From contig NZ_BAAAFQ010000004.1 of the NCBI RefSeq assembly GCF_039523615.1, forward strand, positions 310,001 to 374,000: DNA of 64,000 nt, written 5' to 3'. The translations under genes and the position numbers were made by a program. Position 1 is the first letter of the stretch. Each line of letters opens with the position of its first letter. Origin of the DNA: Psychrosphaera haliotis (GTDB taxonomy: Bacteria; Pseudomonadota; Gammaproteobacteria; Enterobacterales; Alteromonadaceae). The notes under the pieces were generated by a model. That model made no database searches, was not told the DNA's origin, and saw nothing but the letters and a program-made list of their open reading frames with translations. Positions 8,384 through 16,881 of this stretch are shown here, piece by piece.

Positions 8384-8440
8384 TAGCTCTGAGTGAGCTT
8401 GACAGAAAGTCTATAATTCAGAGCTATACATTAGCTCTGA
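8384..8440. promoter_or_regulatory. Two mutually exclusive hairpins after the aminotransferase gene
   Basis: TAGCTCTGA occurs at 8384-8392 and again at 8432-8440. The complementary TCAGAGCTA lies between them at 8418-8426. The middle arm can pair with either copy, and a strong terminator follows immediately. The geometry is attenuator-like but sits in a 3' region, so its role is unknown. Confidence 0.45.
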
Positions 8441-8443
8441 CAC

Positions 8444-8476
8444 AAAAAAAGGAAAGCACATGCTTTCCTTTTTTTA
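8444..8476. terminator. Bidirectional terminator between aminotransferase and metT-like gene
   Basis: A GGAAAGCA-CA-TGCTTTCC stem is flanked by A7 and T7. It serves both convergent genes. Confidence 0.9.
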
Positions 8477-8494
8477 TGCTTTAAATAACAATCG

Positions 8495-9820
8495 CTACGA
8501 CTTCCTAGCGAACATAACGATAACGCTAACAAAGAACAATATGACGCAATACCAAACGTGTGTGATGACATCTAATGGTGAAATGCCAAATGATGCTGCG
8601 GCCAACAATGCTTGCGCTCCATAAGGAACTAAGCCTTGCGTAATACAACTGAATATATCTAATAAACTAGCGCTGCGCTTTGGCGAGATTTCACCTTGTG
8701 TAGCCAATTTCTTAGCAGAGTCACCCGATACAATGATTGCGACGGTATTATTTGCAATGGCACTATTCGTCACTAAGCCTAACGAAGCAATAGCCACTTG
8801 ATTCTTGAAATAAAGCGCCGAGTTTGAAGCTTTCGACAGTATTTTATTTATTTTACTAACTAAAAACTCCAAGCCTCCCTGATGTTTCATTAGCTCACTT
8901 AAACCACCAATTAATAAACTAAGTAAGAATATTTCCTGCATGTTTGCAAAACCTGCGTAGATATCTTGTCCTAGAGAACCAATTTCATAAGTGCCTACAA
9001 ACGCACCTGATAAAGCAGAAAGCAAAATACCTAACAATAGAACTAAAAATACATTAAGTCCTAAAACAGCTAGTACGATAATAAAGAAGTAAGGTAAGGC
9101 AAGTAAGGCACTCGTTTGTTCGCTGGTTTGAATTGCCTCAATAGGCTCACCACCTAAAAAGATATAAATGGCTAAAACGAAAATAGCAGCGGGCACAGAG
9201 AATATTAGATTTTCTTTGAATTTATCTTTTAATTCAGCACCCTGTGTTTTTGTTGAGGCTATGGTTGTGTCTGAAATAAAGCTTAAGTTATCACCAAACA
9301 TCGCACCGCCCACAATAGCACCAGCCATGACTGCAGGATCAATTTGAGTAACTTCTATAACGCCAAATGCAATAGGCGCCACCGCTCCGATTGTACCCAT
9401 TGAGGTGCCCATCGCAGTGGCAATAATAGCTGAAATTACAAAAAGGCCAGCTACTAAGTAAGCACTAGGAATAACACCTATACCCAGGTTTACCACGGCT
9501 GAAACTCCACCAGCCTCTTTCGCTACCGATGCAAAAGCCCCGGCTAACAGGTAAATCAAACACATGGTAATAACGTTATTATTGCCCATGCCCTTAATTA
9601 AGACAGATAAACTGTCATCTAAATTAGGCCTGTTTGGTAAAAGAACTCCATTTAAATACAAAGCTAATAATAGCGCTGGAATAATAGCAACAGGTGCAGG
9701 CAATTGATAAAACGCATACTCTACGCCAATTGATTGCAGGTATATCCCAGTTCCCAAAAACAAGAGAATAAATAGACCTAGTGGTAAAAGTGCCCACCCA
9801 GATTTTTGCATTTCAGTCAT
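8495..9820 (-). CDS. metT: NhaC-family transporter, probable methionine transporter MetT
   Basis: A 441-residue integral membrane protein with about 11-12 hydrophobic segments and the NhaC-superfamily signatures GTSMGTIGAVAPIAFG (about 138-153), AIVGGAMFGDNLSFISDTT (about 168-186) and, in the second half, TNSAIANNTVAIIVSGDSAKKLA. NhaC-type antiporters exchange Na+ and H+. A subgroup called MetT was predicted by comparative genomics as Na+-dependent methionine uptake and is found under methionine control. Tandem MetJ boxes lie 63-86 bases upstream of this start, so I prefer the methionine-transporter reading over a generic antiporter. ATG at 9820 has AGAGGATC in front. Inner membrane, monocistronic. 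Confidence 0.78.
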   Translation of the reverse strand: MTEMQKSGWALLPLGLFILLFLGTGIYLQSIGVEYAFYQLPAPVAIIPALLLALYLNGVLLPNRPNLDDSLSVLIKGMGNNNVITMCLIYLLAGAFASVAKEAGGVSAVVNLGIGVIPSAYLVAGLFVISAIIATAMGTSMGTIGAVAPIAFGVIEVTQIDPAVMAGAIVGGAMFGDNLSFISDTTIASTKTQGAELKDKFKENLIFSVPAAIFVLAIYIFLGGEPIEAIQTSEQTSALLALPYFFIIVLAVLGLNVFLVLLLGILLSALSGAFVGTYEIGSLGQDIYAGFANMQEIFLLSLLIGGLSELMKHQGGLEFLVSKINKILSKASNSALYFKNQVAIASLGLVTNSAIANNTVAIIVSGDSAKKLATQGEISPKRSASLLDIFSCITQGLVPYGAQALLAAASFGISPLDVITHVWYCVILFFVSVIVMFARKS

Positions 9821-9882
9821 TATGATCCTCTGATTTCATGCAGATTAAATTTAAGTGCAGCAAATGTACCACATGGATATTT

Positions 9883-9906
9883 AAACGTATAGACGTCTAA
9901 ATGCTA
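9883..9906. promoter_or_regulatory. Tandem MetJ boxes upstream of metT
   Basis: AAACGTAT (9883-9890), the consensus AGACGTCT (9891-9898) and a weaker AAATGCTA (9899-9906) lie in the 87-base gap between hemH and the metT start. They contain the same two octamers as the site at 6418-6441 in swapped order. Because hemH ends at 9908 and reads away, the controlled gene is metT. Confidence 0.8.
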
Positions 9907-9907
9907 T

Positions 9908-10981
9908 TTATTTTGATTGTCTAAGGGCCTCGGCTCTTTTGTCTCTCATTTCCACATCAGCTTCAACATTCCAGCCTAACATCTGTTTGTCTATAATTTC
10001 AGATAAGGCATCAATATGTTCAGCTTCATCGTTTAAGCAACTTATATACTCAAACTTTTCACCACCTGCTTCTAAAAAGTAATCTCTGTTTTCTTCGCCT
10101 ATTTCTTCTATTGTCTCTAGGCAATCTGCTGAGAAGCCTGGACAAACAACTTGCACTGACTTAATACCTTCAGATGGAAGTGCTTTTAAAGTGTGATCCA
10201 AATAAGGTTTAACCCACTCTTCTTTACCAAATCTTGATTGAAAACAAGTTAGGTATTCGCCCTCACCTAGCCCCAGCTCTTCCGCTAGCAACCTTGATGT
10301 TTTATGACACTGGCAAGCATAAGGATCGCCGTTGTGCCAATATCGATTAGGAATACCATGATAAGAGAAAATAAGTTTGTCTGCTTTACCATTTGCTTCC
10401 CAAGACTTTCTAATCTTATTTGCTAACGCAACAATCAGCTTCTTCGAGTCAGTATAATGATTTACAAAACGGAGCTCTGGTATAAAACGGGTTTTCTTAA
10501 ATACATCTGCCACCGCATCAAAAGTTGACGCCGTTGTTGTTGCTGAGTACTGAGGGTACAAAGGCAAAACAATAACCTTTCGAGCGCCTTGGTTAAGCAA
10601 GCCCTGCAGTTTACTTTCTACTGAAGGGTTGCCATAACGCATTGCAAAATCGACTATCACATCACTATTATCAGAATAATGTTCCGCGACTTTGTTGGCT
10701 ATGTTTTGAGTGTTTACTAGCAGCGGCGATCCCTCTTCAGTCCAAACGCCTTTGTAAGCCTTGGCAGAACGACGAGAGCGAAATGGAAGAATCACACCAT
10801 TTAAAATACACCACCAAATTAGTCGCGGTATTTCTACTACTCGGGGATCCGACAAAAACTCTTTTAGATAAGGCTTTAGCGCTTCTTTAGTGGGCGCATC
10901 TGGCGTACCTAAATTTGTTAACAACACGCCTATTTTATCTTGCTGTCCATGGCTGAAATTTGGGGTATTTTGAAACTTCAT
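9908..10981 (-). CDS. hemH: Ferrochelatase
   Basis: A 357-residue ferrochelatase, inserting Fe2+ into protoporphyrin IX as the last step of haem synthesis. Family motifs are IGVLLTNLGTPDAPT (about 17-31), FLSDPRVVEIPRLIW, the GSPL loop (about 84-87), PLYPQYSATTTAS, the catalytic histidine in FSYHGIPNRY, TCFQSRFG, and the GFSADCLETIEEI metal-binding acidic helix. Soluble or peripheral at the inner membrane. It is slightly longer than E. coli HemH (320) because of N- and C-terminal charged tails. It is divergent from the DUF3530-like gene, with a 157-base gap. An 87-base gap with a MetJ-type site separates it from metT. Confidence 0.95.
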   Translation of the reverse strand: MKFQNTPNFSHGQQDKIGVLLTNLGTPDAPTKEALKPYLKEFLSDPRVVEIPRLIWWCILNGVILPFRSRRSAKAYKGVWTEEGSPLLVNTQNIANKVAEHYSDNSDVIVDFAMRYGNPSVESKLQGLLNQGARKVIVLPLYPQYSATTTASTFDAVADVFKKTRFIPELRFVNHYTDSKKLIVALANKIRKSWEANGKADKLIFSYHGIPNRYWHNGDPYACQCHKTSRLLAEELGLGEGEYLTCFQSRFGKEEWVKPYLDHTLKALPSEGIKSVQVVCPGFSADCLETIEEIGEENRDYFLEAGGEKFEYISCLNDEAEHIDALSEIIDKQMLGWNVEADVEMRDKRAEALRQSK

Positions 10982-11138
10982 TATTTTCTCTATATTTACT
11001 AATTTTTGCGATTTGAGGTAGTACGCTTACTTTCTCTTTTTCGTTTACTTTAAATGATTTACTAAAAACAGGTTTAGAATTTACATTAAAGGCCGATACA
11101 TTTTTATTAAAGAGTAGCTCACCACGTCAGAGAGTTGT

Positions 11139-12188
11139 ATGTATTCTAGCGCGATAAAACTAGTTTTGCTGATAACTTTATTACTTAACAGTAATTTAGT
11201 TAAGTCAGCTGTGCCAAGTGATCAGGCCAATAGCCAAACGACAAATCAACTGAGTGCTTCTTCATTATTATTCCAAGACTTAAAACGTTACATTCCTGAG
11301 CAAAACGTTCGAGTCCTTAAAACAGAAAAAAACGAACAATTTGTCGCCTTACACAAAGAAGAAACAACAGGTATTCCTAAGGGAATTGCTTTTATATTGC
11401 CCGATATCAATCAATCTATTTTTAGGCAGGCCGTGACTACTGCACTTTATAAAGACTTAGACAACTACGGCTGGACATCATTAGTTCTCACCATGCCTTC
11501 GTTACCAGAGCTAAAACAAGCCTGGGTAAATGAATCTGATAGCCCGCAAGAAAATGAGCAAGTTGAGACTTCTGATCAATCAGAGCAACAAGGCGCCGCG
11601 CAGAGCACTTCCGACGAGTCGTCACAACAAACTGAATCTCAGAATGATCAGCAAACGGAAAATACTGACGACACAACAAGTAATGTTGAGCAAGCAGCCA
11701 TTGACCCATCTTTATACGCACAATTGGAAGACTTGAGTCCTAATTATGAGGCAGAGTTCAGCGAGCGAATTCAAAAAGCGATTGGTGAACGTTTAGAATC
11801 TGGCTTTGAGTTTACTAGCATTTATCCCGGCTTTTATTTAATGATTTGTGAGGGGCAATCCTGCTTTTGGTTAAATCGATTAATAGCGGAGCAAAAAATA
11901 CCTGAACCTGACGGTTTAATCATGATTGGTGCCTATATGCCACAAGCAGATTTAAACCGAGCTTTTGCAGATGAAGTGGCTAAAACTGAGTTTCCAGTGC
12001 TTGACATTATTTCAGCAAACCATAACCAATGGACACATGCGATAAAGAAGTGGCGAAAGAAAATGGCACGTAAAAATTTCAAAACTAACTATCGCCAACG
12101 TGAACTCACTTTCTTTTTTGACTACCGAGACCAACAGAGAAGAATGATAAAAGAAATATACGGTTTTACTAACGCCGTGGGCTTATAG
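11139..12188 (+). CDS. Secreted DUF3530-like protein
   Basis: A 349-residue protein with an N-terminal signal peptide (hydrophobic LVLLITLLLNSNLV, probable cleavage near residues 23-25). It has an N-terminal alpha/beta-hydrolase-like half (GIAFILPDINQS near 82-93, YGWTSLVLTMPSLP near 110-123) and a C-terminal half (ESGFEFTSIYPGFYLMICEG, DGLIMIGAYMP). A roughly 60-residue low-complexity Gln/Ser/Asp/Glu/Thr linker (about 130-190) separates them. This matches what I know of DUF3530, a gammaproteobacterial family of predicted periplasmic hydrolase-like proteins with no settled function. No clear GxSxG nucleophile elbow is visible, so catalysis is doubtful. Confidence 0.65.
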   Translation: MYSSAIKLVLLITLLLNSNLVKSAVPSDQANSQTTNQLSASSLLFQDLKRYIPEQNVRVLKTEKNEQFVALHKEETTGIPKGIAFILPDINQSIFRQAVTTALYKDLDNYGWTSLVLTMPSLPELKQAWVNESDSPQENEQVETSDQSEQQGAAQSTSDESSQQTESQNDQQTENTDDTTSNVEQAAIDPSLYAQLEDLSPNYEAEFSERIQKAIGERLESGFEFTSIYPGFYLMICEGQSCFWLNRLIAEQKIPEPDGLIMIGAYMPQADLNRAFADEVAKTEFPVLDIISANHNQWTHAIKKWRKKMARKNFKTNYRQRELTFFFDYRDQQRRMIKEIYGFTNAVGL

Positions 12189-12290
12189 ATTATTGGATTA
12201 GTTAGTTGGTTAGTTGGTGGTTGGGCGCTCTCACTCACCCAGCAAGCATTTAACAAAGGAAGCGAGTGAACTGGAAGGTTTAAAGCTCGC

Positions 12291-13136
12291 TTAAAAGTCA
12301 CGAGCCTTTTTGATAATTTCATAAGCAGACTGTATATCTTGAGTTTTTTGTTTGGCCACTTCCATCATCTCTGGCGGTAACCCTTTGGCAACCAGTTTAT
12401 CCGGGTGGTTTTGAGACATTAAACGCTTATATGCCCTTTTGATATCTCTCACTGAATCTCTGTCACTTACTCCAATTACAGCATAGGCGTCTAATAAGCT
12501 TGGCGCTTTTGCTTCTTGAGAAGAAGAACTCTTTCGATCATATTGTTTGTACTTTTCTTGTTGCTGCTGTTTATAATTTTGGAAGCGCATTTCTGCTTCC
12601 CACATGGCAATCAACTGAGTCAGATTACGCTTATTAAAGCCCAGTTGCTTAGCAATGTTAATTAACAAGTTATATTCGTCAGCTTCCAGAATAGAGTCTG
12701 AGTAGGCCGTTTGAATTTGGATTTCTAAAAAAAACTGGCATAAGTCTCGGCGATTGCCAAAATGGTTCTTAAATTGTTTTATTTTTTTCTTTAATGGAAA
12801 ACCAAGTAACTTGCCTTCACGAAATGCATCCTTCGCTTCCGCGACTTGCTGTTCGTTTAGGCGCATTTGATCCATAAAGTCATTGGCGGTTTTTATATGT
12901 TCTGGCGTTACACGGCCGCTGGCTTTTGCAACATGCCCCATAACTGAAAACGTAGTGTAAAAGAAGATTGATTGTTTGGCATCATTACTTATTAACCACT
13001 CTTCAACGTTACCTTTGTCATTCATTCGTTGTAGAGCTTTGTCAAATAAGTGGCCGATCCACAACCCAGCTAACGCCCCTAAAAAATGGCGAACCAATAA
13101 AAAACCAAACAACGCACCTGCTATTTTTCCTATCAC
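12291..13136 (-). CDS. djlA: DnaJ-like co-chaperone DjlA
   Basis: A 281-residue membrane-anchored J-protein that stimulates DnaK at the inner membrane. One N-terminal transmembrane segment (IAGALFGFLLVRHFLGALAG, about 4-23) contains the glycine-spaced dimerisation pattern typical of DjlA. It is followed by a TerB-like helical domain (about 50-180), a Gln/Lys-rich linker (about 185-205) and a C-terminal J domain (about 215-281) with the HPD triad in QNHPDKLVAKG. Length and order match E. coli DjlA (271). The start is GTG at 13136 with GGAAG about 11 bases upstream; no in-frame ATG would preserve the anchor. It sits beside lptD in opposite orientation, as often in Gammaproteobacteria. Confidence 0.93.
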   Translation of the reverse strand: MIGKIAGALFGFLLVRHFLGALAGLWIGHLFDKALQRMNDKGNVEEWLISNDAKQSIFFYTTFSVMGHVAKASGRVTPEHIKTANDFMDQMRLNEQQVAEAKDAFREGKLLGFPLKKKIKQFKNHFGNRRDLCQFFLEIQIQTAYSDSILEADEYNLLINIAKQLGFNKRNLTQLIAMWEAEMRFQNYKQQQQEKYKQYDRKSSSSQEAKAPSLLDAYAVIGVSDRDSVRDIKRAYKRLMSQNHPDKLVAKGLPPEMMEVAKQKTQDIQSAYEIIKKARDF

Positions 13137-13315
13137 TACTAATCACTTCCAACTAATGAAACGTTTAAACCGGATTAATTACACTCAATTTCCGCTAGTT
13201 TCGTAGTATACAATAAAAAAATCGTATAGAATTCATCAGTTATTAAATTATTTTAGACCAGCGAAATTATGCGTTTCACGCTTCTGGTTATTGGTTAGTT
13301 GAGGTTATTTAAAGT

Positions 13316-15577
13316 TTGAAAAAGCACTCTGCACAAAAGGCACTTATTTTATGGACAGGTTTGGTATGTTTGCCAGCTTTTGCAGATCCACTATGCCATC
13401 AACCGTTACAATCAAAAAGTGCATTAAAATCAGTCTCTAATGCATTTAGCGGAACAATCCCCCAAGATACATTTGTTGTTCAAAGTGATTCCACAGACAT
13501 CATTCGAGGCGAGAGAATTCAATTCGATGGCAACGTTATTATTTTTCAAAAACAACAAACCGTGCGAGCCGAACAAGCAACCTTTGATGAAGAAACCGGA
13601 CAATTTTTAGCCCAAGGTAATGTCGAACTGTCTTCACAAGCTGCCACTGTGATTGGTGAATCAATCTTCATTGATGAAAAGAACAAAAATTTCGAGCTAA
13701 TAAGCGCCGATTATCAATTTGGATTTAACGCCGGACGAGGCACTGCTCAATCTTTTTCAATAAAAAACAACAACGAACTGTCTTTAGAGTTGGCAACTTT
13801 TACTACTTGCCCTGGCGATGATCCTAGCTGGTTGTTCTCTTCAAGTGAGATAGACATAAAACAGGAAGAAGGCTGGGGTGAAGCTTGGAACACTGTTTTT
13901 AAAATTGGTGATGTGCCTATTTTGTATGTTCCCTACATTACATTCCCACTAACTGATGTTCGAAAAAGCGGATTACTATTTCCTGAGTTTGGCAGTTCTA
14001 GTCGATACGGTGCCTATTATGCACAACCCATTTATTTTAATCTTGCTCCTAATTACGACTTAACACTAACGCCTGCTTATATGTCGCAGCGTGGTTGGCT
14101 ACTTGAGAGTAATTTGCGTCATTTGTCTGAAAGTACAGAAAATACTTTACAGTTGGAGTATCTAAATAGTGATCAACGATACCCAGAACTGGACGAGCGA
14201 TATTTGGCATTTGTGCAACATGAGTCTGTTTTAAATAAAAACTGGAACTTGCAAGTTCAATGGACCGAACTGAGTGACGATAATTATATCAGTGAATTTA
14301 ACAGTGATTACCATCACCAAGCTGATACACACCTGAATAATTTTGCTTTTTTACGTTACTCTACAAAAAGCACTCAATTAAATATATTCACCCAAGATAT
14401 GGTTGAATTAGGTCAACATGACCCGTCTTATAAAATTCCTTTTCAAGTTGATCTAGACTGGGATGCAGTAACGTCAGAGTCTGGTTTAGGGGTCAATATT
14501 AAATCAAGCTATACCCACTTTGAAAATAGTGAAAAAGATGAACACCGGGTAGACCGGCTTCATGTAGAGCCTGCTATTAGTTACAATTACTACCACCCTA
14601 GCTTTCAGTTCGAATCTACACTTTCTTATTTAGCTACTCACTATCAACAGCAATTTAAAAGTGACAACGAGCAGAATAAAATTGACCGAGGTGTGGGTAA
14701 ATTTAGACTTTTAACCGGTTTAAACTTCGAGAAACAAACTCAATTCTTTGGAAATAACGTAAGACAAACCTTAGAGCCAAAACTGCAATACGTATATGTG
14801 CAAAGCTCTAATCAAGAAGGCATAGGTCTTTACGACTCTCAAAAGTTAAAAGAAGATTATTTTGCTTTATTTAGAGATCAAAGCTACTCCAGCGTTGATC
14901 GAATCGATGCCATGGACCAGGTTACTCTTGGTATTTCAACTAGTATATTTGATGAAAAAAACCAAGAACTGTTCCGCTTTGGTGTAGGCCAGGTCCATAA
15001 ATTATCTGAAGATGAAGAATTGTCGGGAACTAATGACGATATTGATAACTCGAAGCCTTCACTTGCTATCGAAGTCTTTGGCCAACTATCGGAAAATTGG
15101 CAAATAGATGGTGGCCTTTTATATAACCGAGATGATGACAAAGTAGAAACAGGATTTATCGCTCTAGACTATTGGATTGATGAAAATAAAAATATTCAGA
15201 TTAACCAGCGTTATGCGCGGGATGTTGCAGATGTGACAATTAATCAATCAGGTATTTTTGGCAGCTATAAGCTAAATGAGAACTGGTCCATTGCTACAAG
15301 CTATCATTATGACTCTGAGAGAAAGCTAGACTTAGATGGCTTAATCGGCTTCGAATACCGCTCTTGTTGTTGGAGCATTCAAGTGTCTGCTCAACGACAA
15401 GTAGTATTAGATTTAAATAACCCTGATTTTAACGTAAATTCAAATGTTGAATATGAAAATGGAATCAGCATCAACTTCACCTTAAGTGGATTAGGTGGCG
15501 ACACAGCATCAAAAATATCTAAAATGTTTTCAAACAGTATATTTGCCTATCGCCGACCTTACTTAATTACAAAATAA
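13316..15577 (+). CDS. lptD: LPS-assembly protein LptD
   Basis: A 753-residue outer-membrane beta-barrel that, with LptE, inserts lipopolysaccharide into the outer leaflet. The signal peptide ends near Ala23. The N-terminal LptA-like beta-jellyroll (about 45-190) is followed by the barrel to the C-terminus. The four cysteines that form the interdomain disulfides are present: Cys27, Cys165, and adjacent Cys684-Cys685 in EYRSCCW. The start codon must be TTG at 13316, because an in-frame stop lies just upstream and no ATG precedes the signal peptide; GAGGT sits 10 bases before it. First gene of the lptD-surA-pdxA-rsmA-apaG-apaH operon; its stop overlaps the surA start (TAATG). Confidence 0.95.
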   Translation: MKKHSAQKALILWTGLVCLPAFADPLCHQPLQSKSALKSVSNAFSGTIPQDTFVVQSDSTDIIRGERIQFDGNVIIFQKQQTVRAEQATFDEETGQFLAQGNVELSSQAATVIGESIFIDEKNKNFELISADYQFGFNAGRGTAQSFSIKNNNELSLELATFTTCPGDDPSWLFSSSEIDIKQEEGWGEAWNTVFKIGDVPILYVPYITFPLTDVRKSGLLFPEFGSSSRYGAYYAQPIYFNLAPNYDLTLTPAYMSQRGWLLESNLRHLSESTENTLQLEYLNSDQRYPELDERYLAFVQHESVLNKNWNLQVQWTELSDDNYISEFNSDYHHQADTHLNNFAFLRYSTKSTQLNIFTQDMVELGQHDPSYKIPFQVDLDWDAVTSESGLGVNIKSSYTHFENSEKDEHRVDRLHVEPAISYNYYHPSFQFESTLSYLATHYQQQFKSDNEQNKIDRGVGKFRLLTGLNFEKQTQFFGNNVRQTLEPKLQYVYVQSSNQEGIGLYDSQKLKEDYFALFRDQSYSSVDRIDAMDQVTLGISTSIFDEKNQELFRFGVGQVHKLSEDEELSGTNDDIDNSKPSLAIEVFGQLSENWQIDGGLLYNRDDDKVETGFIALDYWIDENKNIQINQRYARDVADVTINQSGIFGSYKLNENWSIATSYHYDSERKLDLDGLIGFEYRSCCWSIQVSAQRQVVLDLNNPDFNVNSNVEYENGISINFTLSGLGGDTASKISKMFSNSIFAYRRPYLITK

Positions 15578-16881
15578 TGAGAAAAAATATGTTTAAGAAT
15601 ACGCTAATTAGCGCAGTAGTAGCACTGACGAGCTTAGTCAGTTTTGCGACTAATGCGGAGGCAAAACGAATAGATAATGTTGCAGTCGTTGTTAACGATA
15701 ATGTTATTTTGGAAGGCGAAATAGCGTCGATTATTGCTGAGGTACGCACTAGGGCTGCATTAGCAAATCAAAACCTACCTGGTGAAAAGGTGCTAAGAGC
15801 CCAAGCAATTGACAAGCTGGTTTTAAAAAGCATTCAACTGCAGCTCGCCGAGCGTATGGGGATCCAGATTAGTGACGCACATCTAGACTCTATAATTCAA
15901 AATATTGCAGATAGCAACAACTTGTCTATTGACGGTTTACGTAAAAAAATCGAATCTGAAGGCCAAAATTATGAACGCTATAGAGAGCAGCTTCGTGAAG
16001 ATATTGCGTTAAATGAAGTTGTTCGTGCCAACGTTCGTCGTAGAGTTAGCATTTCTGAACAGGAAGTAACATCTCTGCTAAAAGTTATTGAACAACAGAC
16101 CAGCAAAGAGGAATACCAAATTGGTCATATTCTTGTTGCCGTAGACAGCAACGCAACTCAAAGCGAAACTCAAGCCCGAAGACAAGTTGCTGACAAAGTA
16201 ATTGAGTTATTGAGTCAGCAAGGTAGCGACTTTAAAAAAATTGCTATTGCTAGCTCTTCTGGTGCTAAAGCTTTAGAAGGTGGAGACTGGGGTTACATGA
16301 GTGTAAACGAAATGCCTACTCTATTTTCAGAAAACATTAAAGGGCAAGCTAAAAACTCTCTAATTGGTCCTCTTCGCTCAGGTGCTGGGTTCCACATTAT
16401 AAAAGTACTTGATGTTCGCGGGCGTGAAACAGTTGAAGTAAAAGAAGTGAAAGCTCGCCACATTTTATTAGAACCATCTATTATACTAAGTGAAGAGAAA
16501 GCGAAAAATATGCTTGCCGGTTTTGTTAAAGACGTAAAATCTGGCAGTGCTGATTTTGCAGAGCTAGCAAAAACCCATTCTGAAGATCCTGGGTCAGCGT
16601 TAAAAGGTGGTGACTTAGGTTGGGCAAACCCTGATATATACGCTCCTAAATTTAAAGAAACATTAGCTGAATTAGAGATTGGTGAATTTAGCCAGCCATT
16701 CCGAACTCAGTTTGGTTGGCATGTAGTTCAGTTATTAGAAACTAGGAAAGCAGATACTACAGAACAAACGAAAAAAGACCGCGCTTATCAAATTATTTTC
16801 AAACGAAAATTCAATGAAGAACAAGAGAGTTGGTTACGTGAAATTAGAGAACAAGCCTATATTGAGGTCGTTACTGGTTAA
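15577..16881 (+). CDS. surA: Periplasmic chaperone/PPIase SurA
   Basis: A 434-residue periplasmic chaperone that escorts unfolded outer-membrane proteins, including LptD, to the BAM complex. The signal peptide (about 1-28) ends NAEA. A SurA N-terminal chaperone domain (about 30-175) is followed by two parvulin domains: P1 from about 175 (YQIGHILVAVD) and P2 from about 285 (VKARHILLEPS, ending QFGWHVVQLLE). A short C-terminal helix closes the chaperone core. Length matches E. coli SurA (428). The start overlaps the lptD stop, indicating translational coupling; a second ATG 12 bases later is an alternative start. Confidence 0.95.
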   Translation: MRKNMFKNTLISAVVALTSLVSFATNAEAKRIDNVAVVVNDNVILEGEIASIIAEVRTRAALANQNLPGEKVLRAQAIDKLVLKSIQLQLAERMGIQISDAHLDSIIQNIADSNNLSIDGLRKKIESEGQNYERYREQLREDIALNEVVRANVRRRVSISEQEVTSLLKVIEQQTSKEEYQIGHILVAVDSNATQSETQARRQVADKVIELLSQQGSDFKKIAIASSSGAKALEGGDWGYMSVNEMPTLFSENIKGQAKNSLIGPLRSGAGFHIIKVLDVRGRETVEVKEVKARHILLEPSIILSEEKAKNMLAGFVKDVKSGSADFAELAKTHSEDPGSALKGGDLGWANPDIYAPKFKETLAELEIGEFSQPFRTQFGWHVVQLLETRKADTTEQTKKDRAYQIIFKRKFNEEQESWLREIREQAYIEVVTG

